Notes under the pieces: generated by a model
The model's input: the letters and a program-made list of their open reading frames with translations, nothing else
Databases searched by the model: none
What the model was told of the DNA's origin: nothing
Assembly (NCBI GenBank): GCA_001600095.1
Contig: BCIX01000003.1
Span: 434,001-498,000 of the forward strand
Length of the DNA stretch: 64,000 nt
Direction: 5' to 3'
DNA from: Bullera alba
Taxonomy: Eukaryota; Basidiomycota; Tremellomycetes; Tremellales; Bulleraceae
Part shown: positions 35,001 to 46,733 of the stretch, piece by piece
How positions within the stretch are numbered: position 1 is the stretch's first letter
How the letters are laid out: every line of letters starts with the position of its first letter
Position numbers and translations under genes: made by a program

Positions 35001-35739
35001 GGAGAATCTGGATCCGTTCAACGAGCACTCGGACGAAGAGCTTCTTGACGCTCTACACCGAGTTAATCTCGGCCCGAGGGATACGCCCGCGCCGTCCAAG
35101 GCGCCATCGAGAGTGCCCTCGAGCTACCGCTTGAACGCTTTGATCAAGGAGGATGCCGAGAATGGACACGCCGATGGGGCCGATACCCCCGGAATGTCGT
35201 CCCTTCGGTCGACGGGAGCGACCAAGGTCACTATCACCTTGACGACCGAGGTCTCGGCCGGAGGAAGCAACTTCTCCCAGGGGCAGAGACAGCTCGTCGC
35301 CATGGCGCGAGCCCTGCTCAGACGATCCAACTTGATCGTGAGTCATCTCCGCCTCAAACACCCGACTCGTGACTGATGGCTTGGTTCTAGATCATGGACG
35401 AAGCAACTGCTTCGGTGGACTTTGCTACCGATGAATCTATCCAAAAAGCCATCAGGACCGAGTTCAAGAACTCGACTTTGGTCACCATTGCCCATCGACT
35501 CTCCTCTGTCATCGACTATGATAGACTGCTCGTCTTGTCCGACGGCAAGGTCGCCGAGTTTGACACTCCACTCGTGAGTGCATAACGCTGAGGAGCTGTA
35601 CGCGTGCTGATGATCCACGTAGAATCTCTTGAAGGACGAGGGCTCGCTGTTCAAGAGTTTGTGTGAAAAGTCGGGCAAGTACAGGGAGTTGTACCGTGCC
35701 GCCGAGAAGAAAGCGAATGGAGAAGGCTCGTCACAATAA
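29027..35739 (+). CDS. ABCC (MRP)-family full-size ABC transporter
   Basis: About 1,600 residues in more than 20 exons. Exon 1 encodes only MPTV. An N-terminal TMD0-like block (about residues 5-210) precedes two TMD-NBD halves. NBD1 has Walker [12 protein letters not shown] (near 31840), Q-loop [12 protein letters not shown], signature [14 protein letters not shown] and Walker [17 protein letters not shown], with Asp where the catalytic Glu would be, as usual for ABCC NBD1. TMD2 includes [23 protein letters not shown]2 has Walker [12 protein letters not shown] (near 34725), RITYIPQ, an insertion of about 60 residues, [26 protein letters not shown] and the H-loop IAHRLSSV. Lys/Glu-rich inserts occur in TMD1 and the linker. 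Location is probably vacuolar or plasma membrane. The inserts recall the Ybt1/Bpt1/Vmr1 branch, by memory only. Confidence 0.93.
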
Positions 35740-35900
35740 TCGGGCACCACATTACGGATATCTAGTCGTCAGATCCTATGCACCGCTTTTCAGGTAGATA
35801 GCACGCCCGCTTTGGTCTGATGTCGAGGTCATAGCATCAAGCTCTGCATAGTCCATGTATTGTAGGATCCTGAATGATAGCAACCCGGTCGATTTCTCGA

Positions 35901-38900
35901 TCAACTGGCCGCGTGTTGCCCGTCCTTCTGCCCGTTTCCATTGTCCGAGGCATAACTTGTGACTCTACTCCGAGACGCTCCGTCTCCTCCGTGATGATCG
36001 CTGACGCTGCCGCTGCCATTGGCATTGGGATGCAGCCATGGCATACTGGGCGGTGCAGGACTGCCAAAGCCTTGGCTGCCGGGGGCTGGAGAGCCGGAAT
36101 GCCACATTGGTGACATGCCGGGAGGCGGCCAGCCATACATGCTAGCTGGGGGCGGAGGGGAGTATGGGTATGCACCGTACGGTCCCATCCCCGGTCCCGG
36201 TGATGCGTTCATGGCGTGATGCCCAAGGGATGATCCTGGACCTTGGTGGTCCGAGGGCGAGGAAGGCCTTTCGGGCGATCGGTGTCCCGATTGAGAACCG
36301 CCAACCCCACCTCCTGGTCCGCCGCCGTATTGCGATCCGCCGTGCTGCGACATCATCATAGCTTGGTGATAAGCCATCTGAGCAGCCATCATGGCTTGTT
36401 GCTGAGCGTAAGGGTTGTAGCCACCCTGGTAAGGCTACACATGTCAGATCGAGCGACTATGAGCTGGTGATGAGACTCGACTCACGTAGCTCATGGGCGG
36501 CATGCCCATCATTCCCATGTTCATCATTGGATACTGGCCATAGCCCATACCCATGTCTCCAGGTGGGTACTGACGCATCTGATCCATCTGCTGCTTTGGG
36601 TATCTATCGCCGTCCCGCTGACGTTCCTCCTAGAGCATGGTCAATTCCTGCCCACCGACTCGACTATGATTATCGACACTCACCATGACTCGTTTCTCGC
36701 GCTCTCTATCGGTGATAGTGGCTCCAATACCACCAGCATTCTTCCTCTCCTGCTCGTGCTGGGCGACGGCACCCAGAAGACCGGTCTGCGGCGGAGGCGG
36801 CTTGTTCGGGACATTGATGAGCGAGCTTCCCATCTCCCTCGCAAACTCCTCCTGTTTCTTCGCACTGCGATCCTCCTTGTCCTGAAGACCGGCCTGTAAG
36901 AGTCCATGTGGTGCAAAGGCCTTGGTCAAGTGCGCCGAAGGTTCGTCCAGCTCCACAAACTTTCCGCTCTTCTGGGTGTCCATGCCGTGCTCGGCGGTAA
37001 AGTTGGAGTTCCAGATCGTCTGCCTGTTCTGATTTTGGGGGGTTTGCATCTGCTGAGCAGGGGACGAACGTCTTTGGACATTGGCCTGAGGCTGTGGCTG
37101 GTGAGATAAGGGTGGCAGAGGGGGTTGCAGTGGAGCTTGTCGACCTTGATCTAGGGGTTGACGTCGTTGTGGAGATCTGGACTGCACGCGATCGTTTTCG
37201 TAACCCGCCTTGGAAAAGGTCGAATAAGTGGGCTCAGCTGACTCCCTAGGAGGGTCGCCTTGTTGACTCATGGAACCTCTAGGAAGAGGTGGCAGAGCTC
37301 GGGTCTGCGACACGACTCTCTGAGGGTGACGATCCGCTTGATCCCTTGGGAAGCTCGGTGTCGCTTTTTCTGCGGGGCTGTGCACCTCGTCCTCGTCCTC
37401 GTCTTCCTCATCATCACTCCCACTCCAAGTGGCAGTGGTCGGTCCAGTCCGCTTACCGCCTCCTGGCAGCTGTTTTGCCCGTTGCTGCTCAGCTGCCGTG
37501 GCTTCAGCCTTCGCTTGACGCTCGGCGGCGGCTTTAGAAGGGGCGAAAGACGACCTCAGCTCCTCCTCGTCCTTCGGCTTGGGGGGTAGTGGCTGTTTGA
37601 CGGGCTGCGCAGTTGGCTTTGCTGGTGAAGGCGATTCCGCGTAAGCCACAAAGTTTGCAGCGTCTTCTCCGAGATCAGGCTGCGTCGCACTGGAAGCCAA
37701 TCTAGTCCTTGGCTGAACGGTATCGGTCTTGTTTGGTACACCAGCCGACGCTACCTGCGCATGTTGAGAAGGCGGGCTGCCATTCTCATCTCCTATAGTG
37801 TCCAGGCCAGGACCGGATGCGGTGGAAGAAGACTTCTTTACCGGCATTCCTCGTGCTCCAGACGGTTTCCTGCCCAGAGAATCACTCGATGTGGGTCTGG
37901 GCCCTTCGAAATTGGTGATGATCGTAGGGCGAGATCTGTCCGGGGATATAGTCCTACCGGTCTGATTGGGTGGCGACAGGCCGGAAGCTCGGGGCTGACT
38001 CGGTTGTGCTTGAGCTGGTTGGGGGTTCGAAGGCGCGTCAACCATGTTCATCAAGTACATCGCAGCTGGCTCATCGTGTATCGCAATGACATCTTGGGGA
38101 TCGGCAGCGGGGCCGCGTACCGGCTTCGGCGAGAGCAGCGCTCGATCCTGCGTCGAAGGCTCTATTGTGGTTGGTGACGACATGATCTGGCTCGGCTTAG
38201 CCGTGTTGTTCGAAACCGCAGCGGCAGGTGCAGGGTTCGCCGATTTGACATCACGATTCGATGCTGCGACTGGCTTGGCCGCTGGCAGATCTGGTAGGTC
38301 GCTGGCAACCTTTGTTGCCACGATGGCTGCTGCAGCGGTAACAGGTGCGGAAGCCCCTATGTTTGCTCTAGGGGCAACTGGCTTCGTGGGCGAGCGATCG
38401 TCAAGAGTGGGACTAGCGCCTGTACTTCTCGACCAGTCGGTCGCTGACTCCATTGTCGTCGGGGTCTCATTTAATAGGCTGTTCTTCCGCGCCGTGTATG
38501 TGTCGTCTGGGTATTGACCGAGTTGCTCGCTGCTGTCGGAGATAGGAGCCAGTCGATCCTCGTTCGCGCCACCTTGAGATGGGCGCAGAGACCCACCACT
38601 GTTCTGCTTCGTGGGAATGGTCTGATCGCTCAACCGCCTATTCTCAGAGAAGAGGAAGTTGCTCTTGGCCGTCCGAGTCGAGTTGGTCCTACTTGCCAGA
38701 TCGATATCAGTCTTCTCGGTGATTGGCGTGAGTGATCGAGGTTGGCTTCCCTCGTGGGATAGCTGAGGGGATGGAGCGTTGTCGTTACCAAAAGACAGCG
38801 GTGGAAGCCGGTATGAGCCATCAACACGCGGCGCTGGAGACTTGTCGTTGTCGCTTTCGCCCCTGTACACCTCTGCAGGTCGAGGCTGCGATAGACGCTG

Positions 38901-41618
38901 CTTGACGATGTCCTTGAACTGCGTTCTTACTGCGGGCAGGGTGCTGGTCCGGAAGTCCGCCACGATGGCGTCTTCGATGTCGAGGAACAGGCGCTATGAG
39001 CGAGTCAGCTAGGTCCCCCGAAGCGAGGCGGGTCAGCTCACGTTCCGATCCTGTCCCTGCGGGTACGCAAAAAACAAACTCCTTGGGTCCATCGGATCCC
39101 AAGCGTATCTCTCCGGACGGCCATACAGCCCAAAGACGTCATGGAATCCTGTACAAGCCAAACATCAGCTATCAAGGTCCCAGCCTGTCCCAGCTAGTCG
39201 TTCGACCACCCACCTGTGACCCATCTCATCATGTTGTTTAGGGGCGAGACTGCGGGTCCACCAGGTACAACCTCAGGGTGGTCGGGCATGATCAATGCCC
39301 AGCCAGAGTCCCGAAGTCGGCCCTCGATAGTGACGACTTCTCCGCCGATCCTGCCTACTACCTTCATCAGATTGCTCTGCGACATGACGTCCAGCCGCTC
39401 TGGGAACACGGCGTAGCTACGAAACGGAGTCATCAGCGTAGTCCCCCACTTGACAGACATAGGACTCACGCTTGAGTGACAGCACTAATGGTGAGCACGG
39501 CGACGCTTGTCTTGTTCTTCGGCGTGCGCGGCTCAAGATAGAAACTGGCCATGCTGATACCGGTGTTGGGTTCCTGCACGACTTCCTTCTCCTTCTCCTT
39601 GGAAGCGTCGCCTAGACCGAAGAAGCTCCTTCGTCGGGACTTCTTCACATCTTCCTCTTTCTCTTCAGAGACAGGTCTGCTGAGGACGAGCCAGAGTCTC
39701 TTCCAGTCGGTCCCTCCCATGACCCTAACTCTGACCCAGCCCTCCATTCGCCCTTTCACAAGAGCTGTACCGGGTTCCTTCCCGTTGGTCTTGATCAGGT
39801 GACCCGTGTAGATCTCTTCCAGTCTCGATCGCTCCCAGGCGGCAAGTCGCAGTCCTGTAGCCCATCGGCTCAGATCACGCTCCGTAGGACACGAGAACAA
39901 GAGTCGGTTGGATCCTGCTGTGTTGAGGGAGAAGACGTAATGATGAGGGTGGGAATTCGGTCGGTGGGGTGGCGGAGGCAGCGGTGCTAGAAGCTCCAAT
40001 GAGGAATCGGTGATGTTGAAATAGGTCGGAGGGACTTTCTCTCCCTTCGCCGCTGCCGCTCGGGTCTCTTTCATCGACCACATAGCTGATAACTCGGATC
40101 AGCTCAGTCCGCGGCTGATCACCAATGCTTGAGCTACTCACAAAGCGATATGCCAGACAGCTGGAGCCATACGCTGTCCCAGTCATTGGAAATACTTCCC
40201 GGTTGACCTTGCCTGTGATACGGGGCATCAGTACCTGATGTTTGACCAGCACGACTCTCGACTCACTTTGGCTGTCCTCCTGCGCTAGTCCTTGCGAGTA
40301 TCATCTCGAGCTCCGGCGGACTTGCAACATACGTCTTTTGTGGCTGAACGGCAATCAGGTCCACGATGCCATCGAACCTTCGCTTCCAAGCGTCACTTGG
40401 GCTTGTGCCGTTGGCAGGTGATCCCGGTCCTGGCGATCCGAGGGTTTGTCTGGCCGGAGTCACATTTGGCGATCCCGCTGGCCTGACATCCTTCTCTGCA
40501 GGTGGAGGCGGTGTGGCCGTTGAGGGAGCGTTTGCGCCGTTCTGCATCGGACTCTGCTGTCGCTGCTGCTGTTGGACTTGCTGATCGAATGGCATCGACT
40601 GGGAGCGATTCATACCTCCTTGAATCTGCTGTGGAGGAGATCGAGTGTTGTCTCTGCGTTGATCGACCATATTGCCAGGCAGCCCTCCATAGCCCGTAGG
40701 CTGATTGTTGCCTTGTACTGGTGGGCTTTGCCTATCATTACGCTGCTGCTGGGCGAATCCCATACTTTGGGACTTTGGGAACACGCCGTGGGCTGGATGA
40801 CCTGGGTATGGACCGAAATCCCTATTGGCCGAGTCTGCCGATGGCACCTGCGGCGAGGAGACAATACGACTTCCTTGCACAGCTTGACTTGGGGCAAAGC
40901 TGCCAGGACTACCCTGACGCTGTTGCGGGTTGTGCTGCTCGTGAGCGAAGTAGTTCTCGCCGGTGGGGAAGGCTCCCGGTGGTCTGGGTGTCGAGATGGA
41001 CTGCTGCGAAGGCAGACGATCCATGCCAGGGAAGTGTTGACCGTTGGGCGGCTGCATTTGTGATTGCGGCTGTCTGTTCGTCGGTCTGTCGACGGAGAAT
41101 GACGTGGGACGTAGTTTCTAGTCGTGATCGGAATGTCAGCGAAGGTGTACAAGGTAACAGATTCAAAGACACAAGATCCCAGCGTTCTCCTTCGCTCCAT
41201 ATCGGCGACTGGAGCATCCCCAGGGTTGAAAAGATCGCCGATGACCATCTCCACTCACCTCTTCCTCGACGACGGTAAACTTGTCCTCCTTCTTATCCTT
41301 GTCCTTCTTCCCAAAGCCAAAGAAGCCGCTCCTCCTCTTATCCGCTTTGCTGTTCACACTGCCAGTATCCCCCATCGTCCCGTTGGTGCTCATCCTCTGC
41401 AAATCCTGTTGATGGGCCTGTGCGACTCCGGGTCCGCTCGTTCCTGACGACGATTGCCTCGTGCCCGGTACAGGTCCTTGCGGGTGTGAGAATTGTTGCT
41501 GCTGAGGGTGATATTGCGGATTGCCTCCCATGCCCCGGGCGTTTTGGGAGCTGGCAGGCGATGTCGAAGCTGGAGGAGGGGCCAGAGGGGATACCTGTTG
41601 TGATTTTCGTTTGAACAT
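35901..41618 (-). CDS. CAF120: Caf120/Skg3-family PH-domain protein
   Basis: About 1,700 residues. Caf120 is a CCR4-NOT-associated protein; its relatives Skg3 and Skg4 are linked to cell polarity and wall. From MFKRKSQQVSPLAPPP (41618; an in-frame Met also lies at 41726) comes a Gln/Pro-rich region with RRSGFFGFGKKDKDKKEDKF. The conserved core is QPQKTYVASPPELEMIL, then a first PH-type domain (MWSMKETRAAAAKGEKVPPT, VFSLNTAGSNRLLFSCP, ERSRLEEIYTGHLI). A second follows (GRMEGWVRVRVMGGTDWKRL; AVFPERLDVMSQSNLMKV; DSGWALIMPDHPEV), then DPMDPRSLFFAYPAGT. A disordered Pro/Ser-rich exon of about 780 residues contains SSPAQQMQTPQNQNRQT. The C-terminus is Met/Gln/Gly/Pro rich and prion-like, stopping at 35903-35901. 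Confidence 0.88.
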
Positions 41619-42111
41619 GACGTCCGAATGACACCCTTTCGGCGAAGTGTCGCTCTGAGTTGCTTCTGATGTGATCGAATCCGTTTCAAGTCGACGATAC
41701 CCTTGATCGCCGGTCGATGCGGTCAATGCAGTCCACTACTACTACTGCACAAATGAGGATGTGATGTGACTGTATGCCATCCTGCAAGCTGACCACCGAG
41801 ACAACACCGAGATCACTTGCGCCCTCATACGCCCGCAGAGCCCACCCGAATTACACCGCCCCTGGCGCTCCGAACTGACGTAGTGGCAGTTACCGGACTA
41901 GGCCGAGATCCACCTTCACCCAAATGCCAGAGCCAGCTCTGTCGGATCGATCGAGACGCTTATCATGCTCTCCAGGTTGCACAGCGCAGCAACAACGAAA
42001 CTAGTGTCCATGAAGGTTTCATAAAGTCATGTATGTACAGCATGCAAGGAGACTCGACATTACGGGACATATACGGGATCGTGCCAACGGATGTTCGTCA
42101 TCTCCCTGCTT
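41619..42111. other. Intergenic region, 493 bp
   Basis: Upstream DNA of the Caf120-type gene and the 3' flank of the GPI-glycoprotein gene. No coding signal was recognised. Confidence 0.5.
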
Positions 42112-43547
42112 TTAAGCCAGGAGGGCGGCGGCTCCGACCATGACGGCCATGACCGAGGCGAAGATTGGGCCAAGGTTGAGAGGAGCGAACTGGGAGACGG
42201 CAGCACCGGTCGACCTGGCAGCGGAAGCAGCGGCGTTGGAGCCCGAGGCAGCCGATGATCCGGCACCAGCGGCACGCGAGACAGATCCGCTAGCGCTGCC
42301 AGACATGCTGCCGGTGGCAGAGGCGGAAGCAGCAGAGCCGGACATCGAAGCGGATCCCGAGCTCGTTGGAGTGACAGCAGCGGCAAGGGATTGGATTCCT
42401 AAAGAAGCGACATCAGTATGGCACCGTGGACTACCCGTTCACCGACTACTCACCATTTCCGATACTGGTGTAAGTCTTACAGTTGGACGAGGCGGGGGTA
42501 GAGTAAGGAGTCTGAGGAGTCACAGTGTATCCGACAGTGAAGGTGCCGATCGATCCACCATCAGCAGTGTAGGTACCGGTGTATCGCTGAGCAAAGGTCG
42601 AGGTGGAACCGTTGGGCTGGGGGTAGATTCCTGGTGGGTAGGCGGCATCGGCATCACATTCAGTGAACGAGTTGTCGGTGTAGCTGAAAACGAGATAAGC
42701 TCGATTCGCAAGAGGACCAGCTTGAACGTTTACTCACTCTCCAGGCATGACCCACTGGCAACCCATCTCGTCAAGAGTGTGCTGGCACTCTAGGGCAGCA
42801 GAGTAGGTCGAGTTCTCGGCGATGCAGATTCGGAGACAGAACTGGTTGTACGACATGTAGCTGGGGGTCATCAGCGAGTGCTCATCGCGTTGTATGTGAC
42901 CTCAGTACTCACTTCATCCACTCCTCGTAGTGAACATCGGAACCAGTGGCGTTGGTGGTCACGTTACCGCCGACAGGGTTTCCGTCTCCGGTAGCACCGT
43001 GAGGGTCGAGCTCTCCTCCCTGGTCACCCTGCTGGATGTTGAGTTTGGTGAGGTCTCCCATTCTAGTTTCAACGTCAGCTAAAAGTTCCCCAGGCAAAGG
43101 AGGCACACGCACCCCTGGATCTGCCAGTAAAGAGGGGTTTTGACAAAGTGGACACTGGTGAAGGTACCGTCTGGGATGACTCGAGCGTTGTTTCGGGGCT
43201 CTATACGATGGAGCGGTCAGCTGAATCCTTAGACTCATGGAGCAGGCACTCACGGACACACCAAGCGACCTCGTAAGCCTCGGTGTCACCGATGACCGAA
43301 TTGGGCTCTGGAGGGGCAAAGAGACAGCTGATCGTGATTCAGCCGATGTTGAAACACTTCCTTAGCAGCCCACTCACAAGTCGTCAATGGCGTTCAACGA
43401 GGCGAGTCGAGACATCGAAGTCTGGTTGATGGGCGTGCCCATGGTGGCCTGAGGAGGGTTGGTCGATCCCATGGTTCCGGTGGCGGTGACCTGGGCCTGA
43501 GCCATACCGGCGAGGGTCAAAGCGGTGGTAGCGAGGAGGGCGAACAT
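42112..43547 (-). CDS. Secreted GPI-anchored macrophage-activating-glycoprotein-like protein
   Basis: About 390 residues in seven exons. MFALLATTALTLAGMAQAQV at 43547 is a clear signal peptide ending in AQA. The Cys-containing ectodomain reads SRLASLNAIDDF, CLFAPPEPNSVIGDTEAYEV, KPRNNARVIPDGTFTSVHFV, GGELDPHGATGDGNPVGGNV, SYNQFCLRICIAENSTY, MGCQWVMPGD and FTECDADAAYPPGIYP. A Ser/Ala-rich stalk follows, then a hydrophobic C-terminus (IFASVMAVMVGAAALLA) with small residues ahead of it, fitting GPI attachment. The ARVIPDGT, ELDPHG and C-x-C/Y-x-x-N-x-F-C-L-R blocks match basidiomycete proteins annotated as macrophage-activating glycoprotein; that link is from memory. The location is cell wall or surface. 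Confidence 0.8.
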
Positions 43548-45269
43548 TTTGAACAGAGATGAACTATAGGAAGGTCAGTCGTATTCTGGGGAGTCAGAGA
43601 GCGATGACGAGGCGTAGCGATGAGTTCGTCGAGGGTCGGGGGCACAGACACGTTGATACCCAATAGAGTGAAAGAATCTCAACAGGGTGGGAATATGGTT
43701 GATGTGGCTTGCTTCCTCTCAGTCCCCCTGCAGGCGATCGCTTCACCGTCGATCTCGCAAGTCGAAATGAGAGAGAGAGGACTCGGGAGTACATGCGGGA
43801 CAGCATGTTCGTCGCCCATCGGCGTCGACAACTCACCTATTGATCGAGAGTAGAGAAGAAACTGGTCGTCAAGCTGAGATCGAGCTGACTGTCGATGGCG
43901 ACTAATTGATCGTGAAGGTGAAAAGAATGGCAATGAGCGTGAACGATCGTCAGTGATCTAGTTGTAGGTTTGATTGGTGGTAATTGAACGAGAAGTATGC
44001 AGTCAGTCTCGAAAGCAAGGCGGTGTACTTAGGTGAATGGAAAAACGAGAGTGAGTGAGGTCAACAAGGCAGGACGACGCGTTTGGACCTTTTGGGACCG
44101 AGTTCCAGACTGCTAAAAATAGAGACAGCCCTCTAGCGGAAGGGGGGGTGAAACTCGGACCGCCACGGACTGGTCGATGACACAGGGCTCGTCTATCGTA
44201 AACTCGCGGGTGACCATGATGCGCAGAGGTGACTGCGCAGACTGTGCAAATCGCCCCCGTGCGTCTCCCTGCGTCTCCCTTTCCCCAGTGCGCACAATGC
44301 AGATCTCGAAACAGGATGGCTATTCCTGGAATCCAGCAAAAGCACGGCCGGCATGTTTGCGAATTACGAAACAAGCGAAACACCGAGCGTGCCAAATCCG
44401 CGCGTAACGAAATGGCTCTCACACGGTGAACGGTGAACTTGTGCGTTGATCAAGTGGCCCACTTTAGCTGGTCGTTGGCCTGTAGCTAGCTCTGTCGACC
44501 TCTCTCCTCACAACTGACATTGAATCGTTCTGGATTTCGCTCTACCCGTCTAGATTATCACCAGATTGCGATGTCAGGACGGTGAGAACGGAGCCGGTAG
44601 GAGTGCTTTTGAGGCAAGCAGCTTGCATCGACAACTCGAGGATGCTAGTGGACATAGATGCTTGTGAGTCTGTGACGATTCGTTCAAATCTGGGGTGCCT
44701 CGAGTCCGACTCGGGCGATCGACAACGGAAAGCTTGCAGAGTGTAGACAAGGTATAATGCAGCCTGCAGAGTTGCAGACATGTTGCAATGTGAGATAGTA
44801 AGAGGATCAGAAGTTACGCACCAGCTGTCATCAGACAAAGTGCCGGGTCAATTGTATGTAGGAAGCGGATGACAGACACTGTGGTGGATCCGTGCATAGG
44901 CCAAGGTTGGAAGTGATCAAGGATGACAGGTCCTGATGAAGATCGTCAGTGGCACGGACTTAGATCCGGTGCGGACTCGGTCCGATCTGCCTATTGACGG
45001 CGATGGCGATCAGTTCTGAAATGTGGACCTCATTGAGGAGAAAGTGCGAGCCCATACGGTCCCTCCTGCCAATGTCTTGGTGACACTTGACCAGAGTCAT
45101 CCTTTTCAATCTTGAGACAGAGTGTCTCGATATTCCCCCGTTGCAGTTCCATGCGCTCCAGCAAGCCAGCGAGAATCTCGTATCGTGATACACCGATGCA
45201 TGTCATTTGCACCAGACTCCTAAATCCCCATCCTCATGCGCCTATGGTCTCTCTATGCGAATCCATGGT
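43548..45269. other. Longest non-coding stretch, 1,722 bp
   Basis: This spans from the start of the surface-glycoprotein gene to the RPL35 stop. The left kilobase is presumably a large promoter for the glycoprotein and has GTGAACGATCG-type repeats. The right part (44540-45210, minus strand) has several short protein-like frames but no gene model that holds together; see the next entry. No tRNA was recognised. Confidence 0.5.
45030..45206 (-). CDS. Doubtful short ORF, 58 residues
   Basis: From MTCIGVSRYEILAGLLE to TGA at 45032-45030. Codon choice resembles real genes here and it includes RGNIETLCLKIEKDDSGQVS. No splice partner was found with certainty. Further left, a frame with MHGSTTVSVIRFLHTIDP and a GTGCGT donor (near 44822) is also open. 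It may be a small gene, a decayed gene or chance. Confidence 0.2.
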   Translation of the reverse strand: MTCIGVSRYEILAGLLERMELQRGNIETLCLKIEKDDSGQVSPRHWQEGPYGLALSPQ

Positions 45270-46191
45270 TTAGGCCTTGAGGGCGTACTCTGCAAACATA
45301 GCGTCAGTATTATGACACTCCACACATCCACGTGCACTGCTAGGCATCAAGCCTAGCATACGACTCACTTCGCTGAGGGAAGTGGATCTGTCGCTTGTGC
45401 TGCTTCTCGGTGATGGCGTGCGACTCCTTGTGGGTCAGTCGTCTCCTGATAGCCCTGGTCTTCTTGTATCGGAGGTCGAGGGGGAGGTATTTCGACTTCT
45501 TGTAGAACTCTCGGAGGTTCTGTCTCTGCTTCTGGTTGACGACGGTGAGGACTCGGGCGATGGACTTTCGGACGCCGTTGCTGAGGGGAGGTCAGTGACT
45601 GTTCACTTGACTCGCGACATGTGGCGACATGTGGGCCGTGGTCATGGAATCCTATGGAGTTTCCGGGCATCATGTTGGTGGACTCCGTCTTGAGCGTCTC
45701 CGTGCACCGCCATGCCCTAGCATCGACCTCATCTACAGCCATGACAGCCAGATCTTTCCTGAAGCCCGTCCTGGCATTCCGTGCCAATGCCTCCTTCGCT
45801 CCACGTCCTCCAGCCCCATTGTTTGCTAGCTCGACGGAAGTCCTCACTCACATCTTGGTCAACTTGCTGGCGGATCCACCGGCGATCTTCTGAACCCTCA
45901 GCGAGGCGAGCTCAGTCTTGAGCTCGTTGAGCTGGGAAAGCAGGTCCTGCTTGTTTCTGCAAACGATATCAGCATTATTTCCCCATACGCTTCATTGTCG
46001 TGCTTCTCCCAATCCATTCTACATAGCTCCGCATGCTCATCCCATATCCCCATCCTCTACTGCTGGCCCCTCCTAGCCTAGCCCGATCCCACTATTTGTC
46101 CATTTCCTTCTTCGATGTTCCCCACTTGGTGTTGATATGCCACTCACTTGGACTGGAGCTCGAAAGCACGGATTTTGTTGGAGGAAGACAT
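45270..46191 (-). CDS. RPL35: 60S ribosomal protein L35 (uL29)
   Basis: A 60S protein near the peptide exit tunnel. [15 protein letters not shown] at 46191 splices to [19 protein letters not shown], then [56 protein letters not shown] and [20 protein letters not shown], ending QIHFPQRKYALKA at TAA 45272-45270. The total is about 125 residues, the normal length. Introns: one of about 190 nt after exon 1, one of about 270 nt at 45582-45850, and a short one before KYALKA. Long introns in a ribosomal-protein gene are common in this group and may host small RNAs. Confidence 0.97.
45614..45633. repeat. Exact 10-bp tandem duplication in an RPL35 intron
   Basis: GCGACATGTG occurs twice in a row with no mismatch, within the 270-nt intron. 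Confidence 0.9.
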
Positions 46192-46733
46192 CGTACTAGA
46201 TCCAGAGTCAACAGCGGTCCTCGTCCAGGCGGTGTAGGTATCGACGTACGAGGTTATGTCTTGATGGTTGAGCAGGAGATCACTTCAGAAAAGCTTTTCC
46301 ACAAACGTCTGCGAGGCGCCAGGGTCACGCCGGGCACAGCGTAGCAGCGAGGGCGTTGGGCGGGTGAGTGGGAGCGGGATCAAAAAGAGGGAGAAGGACT
46401 GAACGTGGCGGAAGCATTTATCATCGGCGTTAAGGAAATTTCGTCTGTCCGACATTCTCGACAGGTCTACGATCGCGCACCGTCTCCATTTGGTTCCGCC
46501 AGCTCGGGAGCCTGACCTCAGCGGTCGTAAGGCCCGCGATCGGGAATGATCACCTCGGTCACGAGCCTAGCTCGGGTGTGGAGAAGGTGGCAATCGCGCT
46601 CCGCGCGATGAGTGAGCGTCATGTCGCTGCCAACGATTCCACCGGACTCAACATCTAATCCTTCTGCTTCTCACTTACGCAGGACGTAAACTAGAACGCT
46701 TCGATAGTATCATTATCGCGAATATCACTCAAA
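46192..46733. promoter_or_regulatory. Divergent promoter, RPL35 / RAD23, 542 bp
   Basis: A bidirectional promoter between two outward-facing genes. It is GC-rich, with palindromic pieces such as CGCGATCG and CTAGCTCGGG. No ORF here is convincing. I do not identify specific ribosomal-gene regulator sites. Confidence 0.5.

Noticed and set aside
44670..44700. GTTCAAATC as a tRNA T-arm
   Set aside because: No matching acceptor, D or anticodon stems could be folded around it.
45365..45847. 160-residue minus-strand frame over RPL35
   Set aside because: It lies over RPL35 exons and its long intron in a different frame and is Pro/Arg/Gln-rich in the way shadow frames are.
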